From assembly GCA_003116975.1 (NCBI GenBank), contig BGKB01000018.1:248001-312000 (forward strand): a DNA stretch of 64,000 nucleotides. The letters are read 5' to 3'. The notes beneath the pieces were generated by a model. It was not told the DNA's origin and did not search any database. It saw only the letters and a list, made by a program, of their open reading frames with translations. This stretch comes from Aurantiochytrium sp. KH105. Taxonomy: Eukaryota; Sar; Bigyra; Thraustochytrida; Thraustochytriidae. Position numbers and translations under genes: made by a program. Positions 1-10,371 of this stretch are shown piece after piece; position 1 is the first letter of the stretch, and each line of letters opens with the position of its first letter.

Positions 1-2722
1 ACACTGAAAGCGTGTCTTTCGACCCAAACGAGACTTGTGAGCCACCCCCTTTTCACAGCTTGCGCAGCATACGACGCATGTGAGACGCGCACATCGTCGG
101 CCATCTTTGACCTTTTGATTGTTGATCACTGTTTGCACATGAGAGGGGTCCCCATTTAAACGATGCTGGACCGTCTGTTCGTCTGTATTTGCGTGCCGAA
201 GAGCATTATATTTGCCCGTTTTACGTCTCACCGCCTTTGGTTTCATCGACGCGGGTCCTGCAAGCGGAAAGAAGCGTTTGAATGGCTCAGTGTGCAGCTC
301 ATTCTTTAGCGACAACATAAAGTCGCGAAATCGAGTCGTTGCGGGAATCCTGTCATCGTATAAAAGAGCTGCAGAGCCGTCAGGACTCAACGCGAGCTCG
401 TGCAGGCGAAATGCATTGAAAAAGGTCAGACTTAAGAGACGCTCCCACACGGTCGCCTCTGCAGGTTCGTGTCGACGCGTGCACTGCAAAAGAGTATCCA
501 TGTTACTTCGACTGCGATTCCAAACGTTGGCGACAAGGGGAAGCAACCTCTTACAGGCTGGAGGCGTGCCATGCTCGAGGACATCCGATTCGTAAAGCTT
601 CGAGAGACGAAGCCAAAGGTTCACAGTCCGAAGCTCCACTGCGTTTCCGTACACGGCGTTCCCATCCTGCGCTACTCTGGGCATACGAGGCTCGGCCTCG
701 GTTGTGAAGCGCATAAAGCGCACTTGCAACTCTCTAAAATAGCCCTTCCACGCGGCACGTTGCGTCTCAGGGACACGCACAAGTACCCAAGCCAGCCGCC
801 GGTTCTCCAATCCAGAGACATCGGGCGCGACCGAGGTTGCCGAGGCGCCGACGCCCTGGCCCTCTCCATACGATGAAGCCCGGGCGAGCAAGGCGTAGTC
901 GACCCCGAGCACGGTCGCATCATGCACAAGACGAGCGCGGACTCCTGAATCCTCTACGACCTCGCGGAACGAAGGCGTCCCACATTCGCACTCGATCACG
1001 TCCAGCGCGCCCTCACCTGCATCCTCGCCAAGAGGTGCAGAGGCATCGACCACGAGAGTGGCAAGAAAGGTCTCATTGCCATTGCGGAGCGCCACAACGC
1101 CGTCCGGAGACGTTGCCAAAGACGGCTGGTCGCGACACACAACTAAACCGTAGCGTTGCGCAGAAACGATCTGCACTGAGGATAAACTCCCTAGGCTGAG
1201 CACAGGCAGCAGCTCGCTGCCCGAGCATTCCTGGTCGATCGATGACGAAAACCAACGGGGCACGACGGTCTGCAAGAAAGCGGTCTGCCTCTCAATTCCG
1301 TCGAGGCCCTCTTTACGCCTTTTCTTCGTCGCGCGCCCAGCATGATCGCTGACATTAGCGAGACCAAGCGCTGCCCTTGCCAACATGAGCTTATCGTAAA
1401 CTTCGTCGTCGCCAACCCAGGAATCGTGCTCGCTTTCTGCAAGAAAATGGACAACCGCAGGCGTGAACCGAAATAGGCGCGCGAGAAACCAGTCTTGCGT
1501 CAAGGAGCGTTGAGTCAATTTGTAAATGCGCAAATCCATCTCGTGGAAGCAGACGTCTTCCGCGGCTGTCCCGACAAATACCTGGCCTGCATGCTCGTCG
1601 CGCTTCACGCATCCCGGACTCGAAGCGTCCATGTTGCTGCCTGCAGTCTCCAGCACCCAAGTTTGATCCCCCCAGTCGCTTTTGGTGGTCTCATAGCGTG
1701 TAACGCGACCCTCAGCATTGTCGCCATGCCGCACCCAGCTCGCGAATATTTGCATTGCCTCATTTTTGGCCACCACACATGTACGTCTGCCTCGTCGGGA
1801 CATGGTGAGATGGTCGCTCTTAAACGGTGTCTCCGGCGAAACTTCTGCTTCTTGGACAGGGAATTTTGGTGACCACGGCACGACGCTGAGCCAGCTCACA
1901 TCGTAGCTGCTACCTAGCAAGAGTCGATTTGAGAATCTCGCGGCCTGCAAGAGTTCGACATTCTCTCTTTGGACTGCCATCGTCATGCTCGAGGTAGCGG
2001 CACCCAGTCTCGACGCAGTGTCGACAATGACCTGCGTCGACAGCCCAGAGCCAGACGTCGTAAGCGTGGCGTCGAGGACGAAACCCGTGGCGTTGCTGGC
2101 AAAAATATAGAGACCATCAGAGGCATCATGGTCGACATCCGAAGTTTCCTCATGCACAAAAGTCCCGCGCCAATGCATCCGCGCGGCTTCCTGCATGCTC
2201 TCCATGGCCTCCACTGGGCATTTAATGGCGCGAATGCGAGAGCTGATGTTCCGGTAAGCCTGGAGCTGCGTCACATTGGCGAAGCCCGCCCGCTCCACGA
2301 AATCGATGGGCGCGCCACTGTAGCGCAAAATGCATTCCACCCGCAGGTAGTTTACAAATTCTGCAGCTCCAACCTTGAACGCCTCGCCCGCGAAGAGCCA
2401 TTGCAGCATTTCCTCCACGAGCTGCGGAGGAAGACACGCCATGAACGCCTGCTCGTGCGAGAGCGCGGCTTGTGGGTCCAGCCCCAGCACCGTGCGGGCG
2501 CGCTGCATTTCGAGCACGGCGCCGTCCATGGCGGTCTTCTCGCGGCCATTGTACAGCAGCCGGACATCTTCCTCCACGCCAAGGTCCCCGCGCGCCGCGA
2601 AGGCCCANGCAGAGCTGGCCGCGCGCGCGGCACCGGGCGCGGCTCGGCCTCGCTCGCTCGCGCGGACCGGCGTCGCTCGCTCTGCTCGAGCTGCCGGGAC
2701 CGGGCTCTGCGAGCTCGGGGTC
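1..2722 (-). CDS. Large protein, 3' end beyond the left edge; PiggyBac-like C-terminus suspected
   Basis: One minus-strand frame (codons ending on positions divisible by 3) is open from the left edge to beyond 2722, over 900 codons without a stop. The strand is supported by ordinary protein-like composition. The first in-frame ATG is at 2529, but the frame already reads plausibly upstream. A pyrimidine tract ending CGCGGCAG near 2722 looks like a 3' splice site, so a 5' exon may lie upstream. The last ~130 visible codons hold a helical stretch (VWERLLSLTFFNAFRLHEL) followed by a Cys cluster (CARLTCVVCCASC then K/R and TRFQC). This is the order seen at the C-terminus of PiggyBac-derived transposases. 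I could not place the three catalytic Asp residues of that family. If the assignment is right, this is a degenerate or domesticated copy. The call of a real gene is firm; the family is tentative. One ambiguous base (n) lies at 2608. Confidence 0.6.
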
Positions 2723-3580
2723 TGCCGCGGGAAAAAAGGTTTTTGACCAATAAGGGGCCGCAACTGGCCGCAGGAGCCTGCCTGTGAGGGCCGTGGCTCT
2801 GCGTCTTCAGGCGCGAGCGCCTGGCGTCGACGATGCGCGGGGGTCGAGGCAGATGGAGAAGGTGCGCTCCGACTGGCACGATGGAGGAAGTGAAGGACTG
2901 GCCTAGAGGCTGGAGTCCAATGTGTCTGGATCCTAGATTTTTTATTGGCATGGATTGGATGGAGACTTCGTCGAAGGAAAATTGTTGACGCGTCCGTTCG
3001 TGCTCGCCTTGGCGCGACTATGTATGCATAGATGGACATCACAATGTTGACGCGACATTGGTGACAAATGACTTCTCAGACTGGTTGGTCCTTCCCCCGT
3101 CCGGGCGTATGATTGCCGTCAAAGACAAAAATACAGATACTTTTGCCACAAGTAAAACTTTGAGAACCATGACTTGCAACTACCCTGACATCCTGATCTG
3201 CTCTGACTGCACTGCAAGTCCCAAAAACCTTCATCGTGCAGAAAGAGAGAGACAGAGAAAGAGAGAGAAATAAAAAAGGCCTAATCACAGGCCTAACGGT
3301 ACTTTTGCGCAATTTTCCGTCTCGTGTTGTGGCAATATGGTGAGTAAGCCAAGCCAAGTCTAGCCAAGCCCACTCTGCACGCGACGCGAGGCAGACTCTG
3401 TCTGATCTGCTCGCATTAAGAGAAAAGCGGTTGCTCTGCAGCCCACCGGACGCCAGAGTCTTGCTTGTCTTGCACAAGGAGAAGAAGACGAGGGACGAGA
3501 CAAAACAACAAAGCGACACCGCGCATAGGGGCTCAAGCGGGTCGTGTCATTCACGCAGGAAGGACTGATTGGAGCCCCTA
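2723..3580. promoter_or_regulatory. Divergent intergenic region between the left-edge gene and nephrocystin-4
   Basis: About 860 bases separate two genes that point away from each other, so both promoters must lie here. A purine-rich GAGA tract is at 3241-3270. A possible unrecognised 5' exon of the left gene may sit in 2750-2950, where an ATG at 2951 opens a frame. I see no convincing protein, tRNA or repeat. Confidence 0.4.
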
Positions 3581-6500
3581 ATGTCTTCTTCGCCTGTGCG
3601 CAAGCGTCCTTCGAAAGCTTCGGCAGCTTCGTCGGCATCACGAGTTGACAAATGGGCCAAAGCCCGCCAAAATGGCCTCGTGGTCCCCTTGCTCGCGCAA
3701 GGCGTTCGGCGTGTCAAGAACAAGACGGGCATGCGCCTTAACTTTGGACGCGTCGATGGCTTCAAACTTCCCGCCGCTTTTCTTAAGGAGCGTAAAGGCG
3801 CCGCCAAGACGAAGCTCGAGTTCTGCGTGCATGTGTCACTCTTTCACACGACCTCGCAGAGTTTCTTTGGTAACACGTGGGTCAGCCCGCTTGCTGCGTC
3901 GCAGTCAATGTCGAGCAAACGAGCAAGCAGACTCGATCTTTCGAACTTTCAAGTCGCTCTCTGCACCCGTATCGCTGATCCAGCATGTCTTGCGGTGGTC
4001 GAGGTTGTCGTTGTGGAAAAAAGCTCGTCCGGGGCTGAAATACTGGGGCAGTATGGCTGCGGATGGACAAGCCTGCCGCTTTTTGCTGCAACGTCCAGAC
4101 TTGCAAGAACCGACGCAAAGTCTTCCTCCCTCAAACAAAAGGTAAAAATGTATTCGGGCAGTCCTCGCGCCCTGCTCTTTATCGAGGACAACGAAAGTCG
4201 ACATGAAGATGCCCTTCAGCCGCTCGCTGGATGCACGCTTAATTATTCATGCTCAGCAGATCCACAAATCGCCAAGCTCTCGCACCTTGTGCGACTAAAT
4301 GAGCTCATTGGTCCTGGACAGCCACTCGCAGGATTGCGCGACGGAGAATTCCCGGCCAAGGCATCAACCAGCATCAAGTTTTCCTCCGGAATGGATCTTT
4401 TCATCAACAACGTTGCCATTCTGCTCCCCGCTCAATGGGAAGAGCAGGCTGAAGAGTATCTCCGACTTCGCGGGGATAACATGGCCAAGGACAAACGCAA
4501 GCACAACGACGTAGAAGACGAGGCTGATACCGAGGAAGACTATCGTCATGGATCGAGGCATGGGTCTCGACATGGTCGGCGCAGTAACCGTCGAGATGAT
4601 GACGAAGAAAAATCTCGTCTCATTCTCAAGGTTGCGCCTCATAACGGCAGGGCGGTCATTGATCGAAACGGGTGGACCCAGATTCCGCTCAAGGATGTTG
4701 ACTACGGAGGCCACCCCGACTATGACCGGGTGCTTTGCCACAGCCAGTCCGTTCGACTGCGCAATTTTCCAAAGGATGCTCAAGTTGCAATCGCTTTTCA
4801 GCTCGAGTTCTATCCCGAGAAACGCAAAGATGCGCCGGGTCCTATTGTAGTGGGGTGCGGTGTCTGGCTACCATTCGGGGCCGACGATGCAGGCCCAAAC
4901 CTCGTGCTCGCAAATATCCGCGCAAAAGATGCATCAACCCGGTGTCCGCTTCAGATACCACTTCGCGCTGATCTTCAGTGCCCTTTCACAGACGACGGAC
5001 TCTTTCTTCCAACGCGTCCAGAGTCAATCGTGCCAATTCTTGGCATTTATCTTGGACGCAAGGCAGAAAAGATTCGTATCCAACACAATGAAGGAATCTC
5101 AAAAAGCTCGCCGAGGCGCGGACACCGTGAGGACAATTGGCTCGACGAATCCGATGACGAGTCTGAAGACGCATCGCACTCGAGCGCAAGTAGCAGCGCG
5201 TCCTCGAGAGGCCGCGGTCGGTCGAGCAGCCCTCACGACCATTCTTACGATTCTTCCACTGGATCAGCGTCGTCGATGCATTCGAGCTTGAGGAGCTCTG
5301 ATGATGGCGACGGGTCCGACGAAGAGTGGAGTTCGCCTCGTGGCCGAAGAGAGAAACGTCACCACGGCCGAGGACGAGATTGCGATCGCCGCAGGCGACG
5401 AAGCGCAAGTGCGGCTCATGAGAGGAGCCTTTGTCGGGGACGAGCGGCCTCCAAACTCAGCCAAGTTGCCGCTGCTGGCCGTGCGCCACTCGCAGCTCAG
5501 GTGGACAGCTCCCTTCTTACGCGCACCTTGAACCTCCGTATTCACGACGAGAATGCGCCCGCGACTGTGGGCAACACGCAGTCGTACACGACCTTTGCGC
5601 AAGTTCCTCTCGATCACCATAACAAGGGGGCAAACAAGCCGATGGAGCTCTCGCGCGCCTCTCGCACGGTGCTGAATCGAATGGGGGTGCTTGACAGTCT
5701 GCGTACCGTCGTGGCGCCGTCCCAGATCGAACCGAACATCGACATTGAGCTCCGCGACCGCCTACAGGCGAGCGAAATTACCTTTCAATTTGCGGCCTAC
5801 CGCCACGCTTTGGGCGCCTTCCAAGTCGCACGCCCGCGAAGCGTCTTTTTCACCTATCAATTTTACAACGCACTTCCCACTCGTACGGAGCGCATGAGTC
5901 TCCGCGCGCCCGACACGCGAAATAGTGAAGATGCAGCGGCCGCTGGACTGTCAAAGCCATACATTTTGATGCGCGGTGATCGTGACGGCAAGCATCGCAA
6001 TTCGCCGAGTCAGGCGCTGCGCTACCTCGTTGACTGCTCCCTTGTGGATGAAGCGGAGCCGAAACGGTTCGCCGAGTACCTGAAGCAAAGTACGCTCCAT
6101 GTGCAGGTGTGGGACGGGGACTCGCTCTTGAGCCTCGGTTTCGTTGCCGTTCGACTGGCCGACATTATGCGCCAGGGCGAACGATCGACCAAGATCGCGC
6201 GAGAATTCGATGTAATCGCACCCAGTGACACCTCGAGCGCCTCGGGTGTGCAAGAAATCGAGCTATTCGAGGGTGGCGCGGCGCGTGGTAATCTTCGTGG
6301 CAAGGTGCAACTCGTGGTCACGAATCATGGGCTACGAGGCCGAGGTCGACCTACACGGACCTCCAGCAGCGACAATGCAGGGTCCACGTCGACCGCAGAT
6401 GCGCGCTGGCATATGGATAGAGCCTTTGGAGGCTACGGCAGCGACAGCGGTCGTGGTGGCGAGGATGTTTCTCTTGGTCAGCAGCGCGGCGAGGATGCGC

Positions 6501-9500
6501 TCGATGGGAGTGGGCCACGACATCGGGTGATTGCACGACCCCTCGCTCAAACAAACGCCCAGCTCGAAGGCCTGTTGCGCGCTGCGCAGTCGACTTCGCA
6601 TCGTCGCATGCGTCGCAAAGACGAGGCTCGCCTGCAGATCGCCAATGGCGCAGTCTTGGAATCTGATTGGGCTCTTTCGGAAAGGGAACTAAGGCGGCTT
6701 GCCAGAACTTTGGACCGTGGCAACGCGGGACTTGTTCAGCTTTCCGCTCTGCATTCCTATCTTCGCATCGATGAGACAGCTGCGAGGGACACAAGTCGTG
6801 TCTGGGCAACCTTGCGAGCCTGTGAGCCCCTCTGTCATCCGGACACTTACCACCTTTTCAACAACGCAGATGTCGATCACTCGGGCTGCGTTTCAGAGGC
6901 AACTTTTGGCGACATCTTGCGCAAGTTTTTTAGCGAGAGCAAGGTGCCAGATGCGGAGCTTGACTTGCTTTGCAAGCGTTTTCAAGAGGCTGGGACGCGC
7001 GTTAATTACGAACGCTTCATGAAACATCTTATCGGCAGCCATGTGGGAGACCTTGAATCCAAGCTGCGCCGCGTTCTACGCAAAGCACGCGCATCAAGCG
7101 GCGTGAGTTACAAGGAAGCCTTTCAGCATCACTTTGATGCCAACGGGGATGGACGTATCCAGGCGCGTGAGCTCAAGCGCGGTCTTGAGCGCCTCGATTT
7201 TCACCAAACGTCAAAGGCCGATATCGACTTGCTACTGAATCGTTATGGCGACGGAACTGGCCTCTTATTAACGGACTTTGTTGCACTTGCAGAGGCTAGA
7301 ACCCCGAGATCTCCGCACGACGTCGCTCGTGAGGGCATCAAAGACGCCACCAAAGTTTCCACTGGTTCTGCTGCTTCCCCTGCTGCTTCTCCTGCTTCAG
7401 AGCAAACCCTTTTGGACAAGGTTCGATCCATTGTGCTTGAATCCGAGCGTAGAGGCGTGCATTTGCGCGAAGTTTTTGCACACTTCGATAAAGACAGCAA
7501 TGGGCGCATATCTCCGGCGGAATGTCGCGAGGGTCTTCGCGAGATTGGCGTTGATGCGCCCGCACATGAAATCCAAGAATTAATTGCCAAAGTCGACGTA
7601 GACGGCAGCGGGGAGCTCGAACTCGATGAGTTTATCGGTTTCTTGCGCGCACCGGCGTCAGCGAGCCCTCGCCCGGACTCGAGCGCAGGCCTCATCGACA
7701 AGGTGCGAGACATCGTGCTAAAGGCCAAGACACGTGGCGTCAATATTCGCGACACCTTTGCACATTTTGACAAGGATGGGAACGGTCTCATTTCTAAGGA
7801 AGAGTGTGCTCAAGGGCTCGAGAGCATCGGCTGCAAGTTTTCCACCACTGAGCTTGACGCATTTTATGCGACCTTGGATCTCGATGATGACGGCAATCTC
7901 AGCACCGTAGAGTTTATTGCCTTTCTTCTCCAAGATCAAGATGGCGCAGACGCAGGCCCAAGCGCAAAGCAAGACTCGTCAGCAAAGATGAGTGTGACTG
8001 CTTCGGCAGCGCTGGGTCATCTTCGTGAGCTTGTACAAGCCAAGGGCCGCGCTCACGTGAAGCGCGTGTTCTCATTCTTGCAGGACCCGGAGGTGTCCAC
8101 GCATGTTCCAGCACCTCAAGTTGCCAAAAGTCTCCGCGCTCTGGGCTACGACGCATTGCGCCCCGAGCATCTCGAAAGTGTTTTGCGGCACTTTGATGAA
8201 AAGGAAAACGACACCATCTCTGTAGCATCCCTGCGCGAATTTATCGCTGATGCGCTCGATGCTGCGGGCCGCGCACGGGGCGAGAACAATGACGAAGACA
8301 AGGACGAAGACGAAGCATCGGCGGAAGGCTTTTTGAAGGCCAACGCAGAGCGCGTCAAAAGAAGGTGTCGCAAGTATGACCGGAAAGATGACGGAACGAT
8401 TTCTCTTTCTCGATTCAATCGCATTGTTGAAGAATGTGGATGGGACGGCGACGAGGAGATGTCACCTCAAGACCTGGGCGACCTCGTCACCGATGACGGC
8501 CGCGTCGATTATGAACGGATTGGAAAGGACAGCGTCCGTGAAAAGCTTGTAAAAGCAGTGAGCAAGGCATACGAGAAGGGAATCAATGTCGCTAGTATGC
8601 TGCAGTCTCTTGACCGGCAGGGGCTCGGCAAGGTTAGCGTATCACAAATGCGACGTCTCGTTGTCGATCTCGGGTTTTCGATCCTCGAGCAGGGCGGTGA
8701 AAAGGGCTGCAACATTGTCCGTGATGCGTTCAGCAGCCGTCAGCAGAGTAGGATTGAGAAACTTCGCGAGGCACGGATGATCCGCTCAAGCAAATCCGGC
8801 ATGTACGACGATTTAGGACTTGAGGACGAGGATCTTGGTGATGCTTTTGCTCGCCAAGCATCCGAGCTACAGCTTGTGAGGCGCTTCCGCGAAGGCCACA
8901 AGCGTGACGTTGTAGGGAGCCTACTTCGCACGAACATGACCAGGGAAGTAACCTTGCACCCATGCTACGCGAGCGCAAGCTACTTTGAGATCGAACTTGC
9001 CAACCCATTTCCACACGAGGAGGCGATTCAGATCAAGTACGAGGATCCGGAGCTTCGATGCTTGACAGATGGCATGGAGTGGCGGTACTATCGGGAGTCT
9101 GTGCCTGCAGCGCACAAACCAGAAAAGTTTTACCCAGTGGAAAGCGAAATGATCACAACAGACTCTTTGGAGTTAAGTCTCGCGAGTGGCGAAGCCGTGG
9201 CAGTACCCTTTTCTTTTGTGAGCTTTGCATCTGGGCAGCCAGGTCGCGATCAGCGAGGCAGCATTCGTGAAAGGACAGTTCTTGTGCGTTTCATCAGCAT
9301 GCGGCACGCCAGTGCAATTCTTGAAGTTCAAGTGCACATCAAGCCTCGCCCATTTGTTGTTCATCGATCGATCGAGCTCCATGCTGGCTCAGGAGAATTC
9401 GCAAAAGCCCATGTACGCCTGTGCACCGGGGCTGTAGACAGTGAACGATTTGTGTACTGCGGTAACCCAGACGTTGCCGTGCAATGGAAAGACAATGCGG

Positions 9501-10201
9501 TATCGATCAAGCACCGCGATAGTGAATCGGGCAGCGACTTTTTTGTAGTTCTCTACAAAGACGCCTTCCATGCAAGTGTGGAAGCGGTGTGGCATGTCTC
9601 CGTCCAACCCATGCACCGCGTCAACTTTCATGGTGTGGTGGGTCAGTCGTCGAGCAGTGAGCTTATCGTCAAAGGCGACCATTTCTCACGTCGCGTGCAG
9701 TGCTTTACGTCCAATCCCGGTGAGACACGACTGCATCCAGCTGATCCCTTTCAGCTTGTTGCAGGTGCCTTCAACCGCATTGAGCTCGTGCACCAGCCTC
9801 TTGTTGAGACGCCGCATGGTCGCACGCGTGAAGTTCGTGTACACATGGTGGATCTTGACTCGGGCGAGCTCGTAAGCGCCTGGCTCGTCAAGGCGTCTGC
9901 CGCGCTTCCTGACGTGTCCAAAACCTTTGATGTGGACTTGCCTTTGCATCACGCCTCGCACAAGAAAATTGCCTATGTTAATCCATGGAACGAGCCTCGG
10001 ATCTTCCATATCCGAACGAGTGATCCAGCTTACGCGCGAGCAAAGGACCCTCAGCTCGAGATCCCGCCAAAGTCGAAGGCATACATTCGTTTGTGGTTCG
10101 CAGCGGTACACGAGTGCACTTCGCGTCAGGTCCTCATCTTTGTCAATGACGCCAATGGCCAGAACGACGAATGTCTCATGCTTACGACGCGGCACAAGTA
10201 A
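3581..10201 (+). CDS. NPHP4: Nephrocystin-4 homologue with an internal EF-hand array
   Basis: This is a ciliary transition-zone scaffold of about 2206 residues (human NPHP4 has 1426). The frame is open from a TTG at 3569, but the first ATG is 3581. The N-terminal block matches NPHP4 in order: HVSLFHTTSQSFFGNTW, then AVVEVVVVEK, then YSGSPRALL. A middle block has FFTYQFYNALPTRTER and LHVQVWDGDSLLSLGF. The C-terminal block (about residues 1784-2206) has SYFEIELANPFPHEEAIQI, ELRCLTDGMEWR, KKIAYVNPWNEPRIFHI and LIFVNDANGQNDE, all close to human NPHP4. Between the middle and C-terminal blocks (about 1090-1680) lie roughly ten EF-hand-like motifs. Five have canonical loops: DANGDGRIQARE, DKDSNGRISPAE, DVDGSGELELDE, DKDGNGLISKEE, DLDDDGNLSTVE. 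Acidic/Ser-rich linkers occur near residues 310-340 and 510-610. No intron is seen. The NPHP4 identity is very firm. Confidence 0.93.
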   Translation: MSSSPVRKRPSKASAASSASRVDKWAKARQNGLVVPLLAQGVRRVKNKTGMRLNFGRVDGFKLPAAFLKERKGAAKTKLEFCVHVSLFHTTSQSFFGNTWVSPLAASQSMSSKRASRLDLSNFQVALCTRIADPACLAVVEVVVVEKSSSGAEILGQYGCGWTSLPLFAATSRLARTDAKSSSLKQKVKMYSGSPRALLFIEDNESRHEDALQPLAGCTLNYSCSADPQIAKLSHLVRLNELIGPGQPLAGLRDGEFPAKASTSIKFSSGMDLFINNVAILLPAQWEEQAEEYLRLRGDNMAKDKRKHNDVEDEADTEEDYRHGSRHGSRHGRRSNRRDDDEEKSRLILKVAPHNGRAVIDRNGWTQIPLKDVDYGGHPDYDRVLCHSQSVRLRNFPKDAQVAIAFQLEFYPEKRKDAPGPIVVGCGVWLPFGADDAGPNLVLANIRAKDASTRCPLQIPLRADLQCPFTDDGLFLPTRPESIVPILGIYLGRKAEKIRIQHNEGISKSSPRRGHREDNWLDESDDESEDASHSSASSSASSRGRGRSSSPHDHSYDSSTGSASSMHSSLRSSDDGDGSDEEWSSPRGRREKRHHGRGRDCDRRRRRSASAAHERSLCRGRAASKLSQVAAAGRAPLAAQVDSSLLTRTLNLRIHDENAPATVGNTQSYTTFAQVPLDHHNKGANKPMELSRASRTVLNRMGVLDSLRTVVAPSQIEPNIDIELRDRLQASEITFQFAAYRHALGAFQVARPRSVFFTYQFYNALPTRTERMSLRAPDTRNSEDAAAAGLSKPYILMRGDRDGKHRNSPSQALRYLVDCSLVDEAEPKRFAEYLKQSTLHVQVWDGDSLLSLGFVAVRLADIMRQGERSTKIAREFDVIAPSDTSSASGVQEIELFEGGAARGNLRGKVQLVVTNHGLRGRGRPTRTSSSDNAGSTSTADARWHMDRAFGGYGSDSGRGGEDVSLGQQRGEDALDGSGPRHRVIARPLAQTNAQLEGLLRAAQSTSHRRMRRKDEARLQIANGAVLESDWALSERELRRLARTLDRGNAGLVQLSALHSYLRIDETAARDTSRVWATLRACEPLCHPDTYHLFNNADVDHSGCVSEATFGDILRKFFSESKVPDAELDLLCKRFQEAGTRVNYERFMKHLIGSHVGDLESKLRRVLRKARASSGVSYKEAFQHHFDANGDGRIQARELKRGLERLDFHQTSKADIDLLLNRYGDGTGLLLTDFVALAEARTPRSPHDVAREGIKDATKVSTGSAASPAASPASEQTLLDKVRSIVLESERRGVHLREVFAHFDKDSNGRISPAECREGLREIGVDAPAHEIQELIAKVDVDGSGELELDEFIGFLRAPASASPRPDSSAGLIDKVRDIVLKAKTRGVNIRDTFAHFDKDGNGLISKEECAQGLESIGCKFSTTELDAFYATLDLDDDGNLSTVEFIAFLLQDQDGADAGPSAKQDSSAKMSVTASAALGHLRELVQAKGRAHVKRVFSFLQDPEVSTHVPAPQVAKSLRALGYDALRPEHLESVLRHFDEKENDTISVASLREFIADALDAAGRARGENNDEDKDEDEASAEGFLKANAERVKRRCRKYDRKDDGTISLSRFNRIVEECGWDGDEEMSPQDLGDLVTDDGRVDYERIGKDSVREKLVKAVSKAYEKGINVASMLQSLDRQGLGKVSVSQMRRLVVDLGFSILEQGGEKGCNIVRDAFSSRQQSRIEKLREARMIRSSKSGMYDDLGLEDEDLGDAFARQASELQLVRRFREGHKRDVVGSLLRTNMTREVTLHPCYASASYFEIELANPFPHEEAIQIKYEDPELRCLTDGMEWRYYRESVPAAHKPEKFYPVESEMITTDSLELSLASGEAVAVPFSFVSFASGQPGRDQRGSIRERTVLVRFISMRHASAILEVQVHIKPRPFVVHRSIELHAGSGEFAKAHVRLCTGAVDSERFVYCGNPDVAVQWKDNAVSIKHRDSESGSDFFVVLYKDAFHASVEAVWHVSVQPMHRVNFHGVVGQSSSSELIVKGDHFSRRVQCFTSNPGETRLHPADPFQLVAGAFNRIELVHQPLVETPHGRTREVRVHMVDLDSGELVSAWLVKASAALPDVSKTFDVDLPLHHASHKKIAYVNPWNEPRIFHIRTSDPAYARAKDPQLEIPPKSKAYIRLWFAAVHECTSRQVLIFVNDANGQNDECLMLTTRHK

Positions 10202-10371
10202 GAAACTTGCGTCAGCAGATTCGATACGATGGATAATGCAAAATTAATATTTTACCCCTTTTGATGAGGATCGTTGCTCGCGAAAAGAAAATCGCTTTTC
10301 GATCCCTTCGAGTCTCAACGCCAAGCCTTTTTTTGTTATAATTAGAAAATGCACTAAAAGGATTTTGATTA
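10202..10371. other. Short convergent spacer
   Basis: This 170-base AT-rich gap lies between the stops of nephrocystin-4 and the hot-dog hydratase. It must hold both 3' ends. Confidence 0.4.

Noticed and set aside
3569-3580. TTG at 3569 as the start of nephrocystin-4
   Set aside because: Eukaryotic nuclear genes start at ATG; the first in-frame ATG is 3581.
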